Assembly (NCBI RefSeq): GCF_030547685.1
Contig: NZ_JAUOQM010000044.1
Location: 224,750-288,749 of the forward strand
Length of the DNA: 64,000 bases
Direction: 5' to 3'
Origin: Gilvimarinus sp. 2_MG-2023
Lineage (GTDB): Bacteria > Pseudomonadota > Gammaproteobacteria > Pseudomonadales > Cellvibrionaceae
Shown: positions 53,339 through 60,471 of the stretch, one piece after another
Numbering within the stretch: the stretch's first letter is position 1
Layout of the letters: every line of letters starts with the position of its first letter
Position numbers and translations under genes: made by a program
Notes under the pieces: generated by a model
Database searches by the model: none
Told to the model about the DNA's origin: nothing
What the model saw: only the letters and a program-made list of their open reading frames with translations

Positions 53339-55753
53339 ATGAAAAATATAAAGATTCTGACCTTACTTGCCGCGGTTTTAAGTTCGCTGCTGATTAGTCA
53401 GGTAGGCTATGCCGAAGCCGATAGATTACTTTTTAACAGCGATTGGCAGTATTCCGAAGTGGGGGTTGATAAACCCAGTGAAGTTTCAGAAAACTGGCAA
53501 GCCATTAACCTCCCTCATACCTGGAACGCTAAAGATACCGTAGACCAGGTGCCGGGGTATCGTCGAGGGGTTAGCTGGTATAAAAAAACCTTCAGTGTAA
53601 AAAAAGCCGATCGCTACTTTTTACACTTTGAAGGTTCCAATATGGAAACCGATGTTTATCTCAACGGGGAGCAAGTAGGCTCGCACATTGGTGGCTATAT
53701 CGGTTTTGACGTTGAGTTGACCGATGCGATTAAAACCCGAGGCGAAAATGAGTTGGTAGTCAGGGTGTCCAATGCGTACAACCCGCACCTTATTCCTTCG
53801 CAAAAATCAGATTTTTTTATCCACGGCGGGATTACGCGCGATGTGTGGCTGGTGCTTAAGAACGATACCTTAATCGATCGATTTGAGGCGCGCGCTCCCG
53901 GAGTTGAAAAAGAAGACTACACAACAGAACTGACTGTATTTCTTGATAGCGCCAAGAAAACTAAGGCGCGTTTAAAGGCAAGCCTTATTAGCCCAGAAGG
54001 GGCAATGGTTCAGTCTTCTGAGCAGGAGGTGGTAGTTGCCAAAGGTCCTTCTCAGCAAAAAATCACCTTGGATGGCATTGCTGATGCCAAGCTTTGGTCT
54101 CCTGAATCGCCGAGCCTTTACACCATTAAGGTCGAGCTTTTAGAGCAAAAGCGTGACGGAATTTTGGATACGGCTGAAACAGCTTTTGGCTATCGTTGGT
54201 TTGAACAAATCCCGGGTCAGGGGTTCTTTGTCAATGGCGAGCGTTTGCTGCTGCGCGGTACTCACCGCCACGAAGAAATCGCCGGTGTTGGGGCTGCAAT
54301 GAGCAATGAGCAACACCGCCAAGACATGCAGCTTATTAAAAATATGGGTGCCAACCTTGTGCGCTTGGGGCACTACCCGCAAGACCCAGAGGTTTACCGC
54401 GCAGCCGATGAGCTTGGGCTTATTCTCTGGGATGAGCTTCCCTGGTGCCGTGGTGGTAAAGGCGGCAAGCAATGGGAGCAATATACCGAGCAATTGTTGC
54501 ACGAGCAACTGGCCCAGAATTTTAACCACGCCAGTATTGCCTTCTGGTCGCTGGGTAATGAGATTTATTGGGAAGAAGATTTTCCCGGTGGGGGCCGCGA
54601 TGAAATTTTGGTGCCTTATCTGAAAAAGCTAAACGATATTGTTAAGGCCAAAGACAGTTCGCGCCTTACCAGTATTCGTAAGTATTACCCAGGTTCGGAT
54701 ATTGTCGATTCTTTCTCGCCCTCTATCTGGGCGGGTTGGTATGGCGGTGCCTATGGGCAGTATGAAGTAGCTTTGCAAAACGCACAGAAAAAATATCCCA
54801 ATATGATTCACATGGAGTATGGCGGTTCGAGTCATGTGGGGCGCCATACCGAAACACCTATCGATGCCAAAGGTATTCGCGGCGCGCAGGTTTCTGTCGA
54901 GGAGGCCGTTAATCAAACCGTGGTCAAGAGTGTGGCCAAAGCCTCGGATTGGAACGAAAACTACATGGTAGACCTGTTTGATTGGCATTTGATGGTCAGT
55001 GAATCATTGGCGGGCTTAACGGGCACCGCCCAGTGGGCTATCCGGGACTTTGGTACTCCACTGCGCCCCGAAAACCCAATTCCCTATGTTAATCAAAAAG
55101 GGTTGTTTGACCGCAGCGGTAAGCGTAAAGATGCTTACTATGTCTACGCCAGCTACTGGGCGGCTGAACCCATTTGTTATATCGAGTCGCATACCTGGAC
55201 TCACCGCTATGGACCCGCAGAGGGTCGCTCGGTTGATGTTTATTGCAACACCGACACTGCGGAATTGTTCTTAAATGGCGAGTCGCTGGGTGAAAGAAAA
55301 CGTGAGCAGGGGCAGTTTCCGGCCTCCGGTTTAGTGTGGCAGGTGCCCTTTAAAGAAGGGCAAAACCAGCTCAGTGTTATTGGTCGCAACAATGGTGACA
55401 ATGTTGCGCGTGATGAAACTCAAGTGACTTATTACGTTGGTGAGCCCGGTAAATTTGAGCGACTGGAAGTCACTCAGAAAATGCTGGAAAACGGCAACGC
55501 TTTGATTGAAGTGTCAGCCGTAGACGCTGAGGGACGCCGACTTACCAATTACTCGGATCGTATTTATTTCTCTGCTTTGGGCTCTAACGATGCTTTAGTG
55601 GATGGGTTCGGCTCTCCGGGGCGCAGTAGCGTAATAGAGGCGGCAGATGGCTATGCCTCCATCGAAGTGTCCCCCCAGGCTAACCACCCGCTGGTGATAC
55701 AGGTTAAAACTCAAAACGTGAAAGGTGTTTTTGTCGAGGTGGCAGCCCGATAG
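53339..55753 (+). CDS. GH2 exo-glycosidase
   Basis: An 804-residue GH2 enzyme with signal peptide (ending VGYAEA). Order: jelly-roll sugar-binding domain (about 30-185, DVYLNGEQVGSHIGGY), immunoglobulin-like domain (about 185-295), TIM barrel (about 296-600) with acid/base Glu408 in SLGNEIYW and nucleophile Glu493 in HMEYGG, then one or two C-terminal beta domains (LFLNGESLGER). GH2 covers beta-galactosidase, beta-glucuronidase and beta-mannosidase; the substrate is not clear, though the locus suggests a beta-linked sugar next to uronic acid. In-frame GTG at 53330 is possible; ATG 53339 begins the signal peptide. Third in the operon. Confidence 0.9.
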   Translation: MKNIKILTLLAAVLSSLLISQVGYAEADRLLFNSDWQYSEVGVDKPSEVSENWQAINLPHTWNAKDTVDQVPGYRRGVSWYKKTFSVKKADRYFLHFEGSNMETDVYLNGEQVGSHIGGYIGFDVELTDAIKTRGENELVVRVSNAYNPHLIPSQKSDFFIHGGITRDVWLVLKNDTLIDRFEARAPGVEKEDYTTELTVFLDSAKKTKARLKASLISPEGAMVQSSEQEVVVAKGPSQQKITLDGIADAKLWSPESPSLYTIKVELLEQKRDGILDTAETAFGYRWFEQIPGQGFFVNGERLLLRGTHRHEEIAGVGAAMSNEQHRQDMQLIKNMGANLVRLGHYPQDPEVYRAADELGLILWDELPWCRGGKGGKQWEQYTEQLLHEQLAQNFNHASIAFWSLGNEIYWEEDFPGGGRDEILVPYLKKLNDIVKAKDSSRLTSIRKYYPGSDIVDSFSPSIWAGWYGGAYGQYEVALQNAQKKYPNMIHMEYGGSSHVGRHTETPIDAKGIRGAQVSVEEAVNQTVVKSVAKASDWNENYMVDLFDWHLMVSESLAGLTGTAQWAIRDFGTPLRPENPIPYVNQKGLFDRSGKRKDAYYVYASYWAAEPICYIESHTWTHRYGPAEGRSVDVYCNTDTAELFLNGESLGERKREQGQFPASGLVWQVPFKEGQNQLSVIGRNNGDNVARDETQVTYYVGEPGKFERLEVTQKMLENGNALIEVSAVDAEGRRLTNYSDRIYFSALGSNDALVDGFGSPGRSSVIEAADGYASIEVSPQANHPLVIQVKTQNVKGVFVEVAAR

Positions 55754-55828
55754 GGCGCCGCTGACTGACATTAATTTGTAAACATGATGGGCCAGTATTC
55801 CTTAGTTATCGCATATATTAAATTGGTG

Positions 55829-55847
55829 TGGTAAGATGGTAAGGCCA
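55829..55847 (+). promoter_or_regulatory. Operator upstream of uxuA
   Basis: TGGTA-AGA-TGGTA-A-GGCCA. Left and middle half-sites are perfect; the right one matches TACCA at three of five bases. It lies 51 bp before the uxuA ATG, just after a possible -10 (TATATT, 55814-55819). Confidence 0.65.
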
Positions 55848-55898
55848 ATGTGGGCGGTTGATCGAAATACCGTTGCAAAATAAGTTAGGAATGTACAG

Positions 55899-57080
55899 AT
55901 GCAAGAGTCTTGGAGATGGTTTGGACCGAGTGATTCCATATCACTGGAAAAGATTAAGCAGGCGGGGGCGACTCATATCGTCACCTCCATGCATGAGATC
56001 CCGGCGGGTGATGTTTGGCCAGAAGCTGAAGTGAAAGCTCGCAATGAGCAGATTAAGGCAGCGGGGCTGGAATGGAATGTGGTGGAGAGTATTCCCCTGC
56101 ATAACGACATTAAAACCCGCAGTGGCAACTATCAGCAATTGATAGAGAACTACAAAGAATCTATCAAAAGTGTGGGCAAGGCGGGTATTCCGGCCGTGTG
56201 CTACAACTTTATGCCGGTGGTTGACTGGACTCGAACTAATCTCAGTTATCGCTTGCCTAACAGCAGTCAGGCCCTGCGATTTGAAATTACCGATTTTGCC
56301 GCCTACGACGTATACCTGCTAAAGCGCGAGGGGGCTGAATCCGACTACACCCAGGCTGTGCTGGATAAAGCAAAGACTCGTTTTGCAGCCATGAGTGAGC
56401 AAGAGCAACTCTTACTTGAGAAAAACATTATCGCCGGCTTGCCTGGTGGTGAGGGTTCTTACACCCGTGACTCTATTAAAGTTGCCATTGAGCAGTTTAT
56501 CGCGCTGGGTACTGAAGGTTTGCGTCATAACCTAATGGAGTTTCTCAAAGAAGTTGTTCCCGTTGCCGAGCAAGCGGGTGTGAAGTTGTGTATTCATCCC
56601 GATGATCCACCATTTTCACTGTTCGGTTTACCTCGTGTGGTGTCAACCGCCGAGGACGCGCGTAAGATTCTAACTACCGTAGACAGTCCGGCCAATGGTC
56701 TAACCCTGTGTGCGGGTTCTTACGGCGCGCGCTGCGATAATGACCTTGTTGCCATGGCAGAAGAGTTCGGCTCGCGCATCTACTTCGTTCATCTGCGCAA
56801 CGTTAAGCGTGAAGAGGATGGATCGTTCTATGAGTCTGATCATCTCGATGGTGATAACGATATGGTAGGGCTGATCAATGCGCTACTTCAAGAAGAGCGC
56901 CGCCGTAAGCAAGCCGGTGAAAGTATGCCTTCCATTCCTATGCGCCCCGATCACGGCCATTTAATGGCAGATGAAGAAAAAGCCGAAGGTGTTAAACCGG
57001 GCTATTCGTACAGTGGCCGTATGCGCGGGCTGGCTGAGTTGCGCGGTGTTATTCACGCTTTAACCCAATTGAGTCATTAA
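55899..57080 (+). CDS. uxuA: Mannonate dehydratase (UxuA)
   Basis: TIM-barrel dehydratase of 393 residues (E. coli 394) that turns D-mannonate into 2-keto-3-deoxygluconate. Family blocks: WRWFGPSDSISLEKIKQAGA, WNVVESIPLHNDIKT, CYNFMPVVDWTRT, LCIHPDDPPFSLFGLPRVVST (metal ligands; shown in part), and MRPDHGHLM. AGGA precedes the ATG. Its own operator and terminator make it a single unit, separate from uxaC-uxuB. It completes the glucuronate branch. Confidence 0.96.
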   Translation: MQESWRWFGPSDSISLEKIKQAGATHIVTSMHEIPAGDVWPEAEVKARNEQIKAAGLEWNVVESIPLHNDIKTRSGNYQQLIENYKESIKSVGKAGIPAVCYNFMPVVDWTRTNLSYRLPNSSQALRFEITDFAAYDVYLLKREGAESDYTQAVLDKAKTRFAAMSEQEQLLLEKNIIAGLPGGEGSYTRDSIKVAIEQFIALGTEGLRHNLMEFLKEVVPVAEQAGVKLCIHPDDPPFSLFGLPRVVSTAEDARKILTTVDSPANGLTLCAGSYGARCDNDLVAMAEEFGSRIYFVHLRNVKREEDGSFYESDHLDGDNDMVGLINALLQEERRRKQAGESMPSIPMRPDHGHLMADEEKAEGVKPGYSYSGRMRGLAELRGVIHALTQLSH

Positions 57081-57104
57081 TCCTCCCTGTCAACCTTTGT
57101 GCAG

Positions 57105-57133
57105 CCGGCGGTTTATCCCGCCGGTCTTTTTTT
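57105..57133 (+). terminator. Terminator of uxuA
   Basis: CCGGCGG / CCGCCGG form a 7-bp stem with a 6-nt loop followed by TCTTTTTTT, 25 bp after the uxuA stop. Confidence 0.93.
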
Positions 57134-57282
57134 ATTTATTCCACGCGTTTTTTCGGCCTCCTAAATTAACTACCGAATTCTACTAATACCGAGTGATTTT
57201 TCGCGACCATACCGGACGATACTAGCGTACAGAAGGTTCAGGGTTGCAGCGATAGAAATCATTACGCTACTGACCTTTCGAA

Positions 57283-58599
57283 TTACAATTGGCATAAGCC
57301 GTCACTTTCTGAGGTGTGGGTACTCCCGGAATAGGTGTCTGGTGCAGCCTGTAAATCGACTGGGTAAACCAGTAGGCAATCGTATTCGTTGTGATTTTGC
57401 ATCAATTTTTTGGCATAAATTGTAAATCTTGGGTGGTAAATCTGGCCGGCGATTAAATTTATCTGTATCAATGATTCCCGGCTAACTTGCACAGAGGCAT
57501 AATTACTTTTTGTTAAAAGTTTATTTTGTTCTCGATTAAGGTAATCCAAAGCAGCGACAAGTAAAGGGACTGAGCCCTGTTCTTGATGGGGTAGTACAGC
57601 ATCGATTTTATTATTGTCAGCCGCTATTGCCGCCAAGCCCCACAAAGCCTCCAGGTTAAAAGCACTGTAGTGGTAGGGGCGGGTACGCTCAAGTTCGTGG
57701 GGCTGTTCGCCGCCAGGATTTATTTGCGTCTCGATACGACGCTTATAAAGCTCATCTAATACTATATGCAAATGAATTTTATCGCCGATAAAATTAGCAA
57801 AAAACGCCACTTGATAATCATAAAAGCTGGCGTGATTATTATGCGTCAGAGATTCATCGATACCATTGGGGCTGGTAATCAACCACTGCAGGTATTGTTC
57901 AATCCAGCGATGCAGTTGATCACCTACCTGGGTTCGGTATTGACTTGAACCTTGTAACAGTTGGTGGGCGTTAATCACGCTGATAAATTTTCTAGACTCA
58001 ATAATACCGATACCCCTGCCATCTGTTATGCCTGGTATAGCCTGAGCATAGCGAAAGTTGGGGTTCATGCCGGTGGCCGAGTCAAATAAAAACACCTCCA
58101 GCAGCAGGGCTGCCCTATCAGAATAGACTTGATCTCCAGTGTATGCGTAAGCTTGTGCCAGAGTACCCAGCGCTTGGGTAAAAAGACTTAACTCACGAGA
58201 ATCAGTTTGCCGGCCGCGCACTTCGCGATTGACCATGCCATCCTTTTTCACCCAGGGTAAACCGTCTTCCGTGTTTGGGTTCGGCCACCAGTAGGGGCCG
58301 GTACTGGTGTAGTCACGGGGATTACCGCTCGGCGGTGTTGCCTGATTAAAGGTGACGCTAAACGTTTCCATGCTGTTAATGAGTTGGTCTGCATTAGCAA
58401 CGATTTTATCCACGGCCATACGGCGAACGGGGCTCTGAATAACGGATAGCGTCTCTTGTTGCCACTGATCGGTTAAACTCGTTGTCTCGGTTGCGTCTGC
58501 TGTTTCACTGTGATGACTTTTACAGGCTGCCAGCAACGATATAATAAGTAACCAAAAACCAGAGCGTGGCCTGAAATATTTTGAAAATGCCGTGTTCAA
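57283..58599 (-). CDS. Alginate-lyase-fold polysaccharide lyase (PF05426, PL38-like), lipoprotein
   Basis: A 438-residue lipoprotein (LLAAC lipobox) with the PF05426 alpha/alpha-barrel fold. Motifs: TSTGPYWWPNPNTEDGLPWV at about 95-114 and LTHNNHASFYDYQVAFFANF, which holds the Asn-His and Tyr expected for catalysis. The motif style is that of PL38, whose known members cut glucuronan or mannuronan; the exact family assignment is from memory. It would cleave a 4-linked uronic-acid chain to give unsaturated ends for the GH105 enzyme. It overlaps the upstream beta-helix gene by 4 bp. Confidence 0.82.
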   Translation of the reverse strand: MNTAFSKYFRPRSGFWLLIISLLAACKSHHSETADATETTSLTDQWQQETLSVIQSPVRRMAVDKIVANADQLINSMETFSVTFNQATPPSGNPRDYTSTGPYWWPNPNTEDGLPWVKKDGMVNREVRGRQTDSRELSLFTQALGTLAQAYAYTGDQVYSDRAALLLEVFLFDSATGMNPNFRYAQAIPGITDGRGIGIIESRKFISVINAHQLLQGSSQYRTQVGDQLHRWIEQYLQWLITSPNGIDESLTHNNHASFYDYQVAFFANFIGDKIHLHIVLDELYKRRIETQINPGGEQPHELERTRPYHYSAFNLEALWGLAAIAADNNKIDAVLPHQEQGSVPLLVAALDYLNREQNKLLTKSNYASVQVSRESLIQINLIAGQIYHPRFTIYAKKLMQNHNEYDCLLVYPVDLQAAPDTYSGSTHTSESDGLCQL

Positions 58600-60278
58600 G
58601 GGCTTTCTCCTGCTAGACGACTTTCTAGCTGGTATTGGTAGAGAGAGGGAGCTAGATTATCGGTTGCATTTTGTTTTTGAATATTGGCGTTGGGGCCATA
58701 TTCAACTTTGATATCGGTATTACCGTGTACGCCGATCAAGTGAGCATTGGGGCCATCGTTCACGCCGTAAAGTGTAATGGGTGTTGCTGAGTCCAGACCG
58801 TTGTGGAAAATCACATCGATGTTCCAGAAGCTGCTGTCCGCACCATGCGTGGGTTTCCAGTAGCCAGCGCCACCGCCTTTAAACAGTGGATAACGGCGCT
58901 GTATTATCTGGTCTTGGTCGAGAGTAACGTGAGCCCGAATATTGTCGAATAAATTTTGGTGGTTGGCACCTGAGTGTTGATCGAGCACCGGGGCGTGAAG
59001 GATTTCAGCGACGGAATAGACACTTTTCGTGGCGAAGGTGTTGAAGCTTAACGGGTGAAGGGCGTGATTGTTAACGGTTAGCTGCTCGACAAGAACATTG
59101 TGGGTATCCCCCATTGCAACTGTGTAGTGAGCTTTGTGGTTGCCGCGGGTGGTGATGCCCTGAATCGTGACATTGGCAACCTCTTCTGTAAGCACTCCGC
59201 TGTCGGCGTTAATAATGTCTATGTTCTTGATCCAGCCGTCGAATAGGCGAGTGAGGTATATTGCGTTGAAGCCTTGCTCTACATGATGAGCAATATAAGC
59301 GGAGCGGGGAAACTCAATAGAAAACTCTTCAATGCCGATATCATGTAAAAAGGCTTTTTGTGTTATATCAGTCGTATGTCCCTGAATGTCGTGTAGTAAC
59401 ACGTCATTTAACACAACCTTCCTACCTTCCACCGTGCGGATGCGAGAACTTTGTGACACAAGAGGCCGCAAAGGAAAGTTCCAGTGATGACTGCCAGATA
59501 CATTAACACCTGGATAAATGGTTTCCAGTAGAGCTGAGCTCTTGCCGCCTTTGTTGTACCAGTTAATAGTAATGACCTGACCCGGCTGCAATTGCTTTGC
59601 ATTGTCAACGATTAGGCTGTTTTCACCTTTTTTCCCCTGCTGGGGTAAGGCTATAGGTGTTGTGGGGCGATCGTATTTTTTTAGATAAGGCTTAACCCGT
59701 TCGCCTTTAATTCGCGTCCAGATAAATCCTCCGGACCATGAATACTGCGAGTAAGGAAGATTAATATTATTATCATTTTCTCGCTGGCGTTTGTTCTGCT
59801 CTACAAGATATTCACGTAATTCATTTAGCTCAGGTGGGTCGGCCAGAGTACGCATAGGGCGGGGAAAATAGAGGAGGGTGGCGCCTTTCCCTGCCCCGCG
59901 CAGAATCAGATTGTCCCGTTCCAGATAGAGGATGTCACTGATAATAAAACGCCCTGCAGGCATTTGCAGTAGCACGGGCTTGTTAATTCTTTGTGCCGCC
60001 TCTAGGGCCCGGTGAAAAGCGGCGGTGTCATCCTTGCCGTCGTTGGCACGCGCTCCGAACTCTGTAACCTCAAGGGTTTGGTGCGTGGCGAACTCTAGGG
60101 TTTGGCTGCCGTTTCTGTAGCCAGCATAGGAAAAATCGGGTAATTGGCTATTTAAATTTTCTATTGTGACTGCATGACCTGATAGAGATAGCCCCATTAG
60201 GAAGGGCAACCATAAAAGGGGAGATTTATTGTAAGTTAATGATTTTAAATAAAAAACAATTGCTTGGTGGGTGCCCAT
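58596..60278 (-). CDS. Right-handed beta-helix, pectate-lyase-superfamily protein
   Basis: A 560-residue exported protein (signal about 1-36, LSLSGHA). It begins with the Pectate_lyase_3 type N-terminus (FGARANDGKDDTAAFHRALEAA) and PAGRFIISDILYLER, followed by repeating short beta strands typical of a parallel beta-helix (DNLILRGAGKG, VANVTIQGITTRGN, HNVLVEQLTVNNH). The catalytic residues cannot be named, so it may be a lyase or a hydrolase of an unnamed family. It shares an operon with the PF05426 lyase, and its promoter region holds the 60335-60353 operator. Confidence 0.82.
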   Translation of the reverse strand: MGTHQAIVFYLKSLTYNKSPLLWLPFLMGLSLSGHAVTIENLNSQLPDFSYAGYRNGSQTLEFATHQTLEVTEFGARANDGKDDTAAFHRALEAAQRINKPVLLQMPAGRFIISDILYLERDNLILRGAGKGATLLYFPRPMRTLADPPELNELREYLVEQNKRQRENDNNINLPYSQYSWSGGFIWTRIKGERVKPYLKKYDRPTTPIALPQQGKKGENSLIVDNAKQLQPGQVITINWYNKGGKSSALLETIYPGVNVSGSHHWNFPLRPLVSQSSRIRTVEGRKVVLNDVLLHDIQGHTTDITQKAFLHDIGIEEFSIEFPRSAYIAHHVEQGFNAIYLTRLFDGWIKNIDIINADSGVLTEEVANVTIQGITTRGNHKAHYTVAMGDTHNVLVEQLTVNNHALHPLSFNTFATKSVYSVAEILHAPVLDQHSGANHQNLFDNIRAHVTLDQDQIIQRRYPLFKGGGAGYWKPTHGADSSFWNIDVIFHNGLDSATPITLYGVNDGPNAHLIGVHGNTDIKVEYGPNANIQKQNATDNLAPSLYQYQLESRLAGESP

Positions 60279-60334
60279 TTCATTCTGCCTTAACCGTTAT
60301 TATGAGGTATGTCAGTATTGTAAGTAATTTTAAC

Positions 60335-60353
60335 TGGTAATACCACTTTACCA
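60335..60353. promoter_or_regulatory. Operator between the lyase operon and TonB receptor 2
   Basis: TGGTA-A-TACCA-CTT-TACCA, the same three-half-site form as at 51163. It lies 57 bp from the beta-helix gene start and 119 bp from the receptor start, so it can serve both directions. Confidence 0.78.
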
Positions 60354-60471
60354 TCAGGCTGGGTTGATTCATACTCTACATGCGCTAAAGCAATCTTAAA
60401 TATTTGCAGAGTGCCTGCGGTTAAAATTGCTTCGCCCCACTCAATATAATGAATAAGATGTAGGAGAAAAT

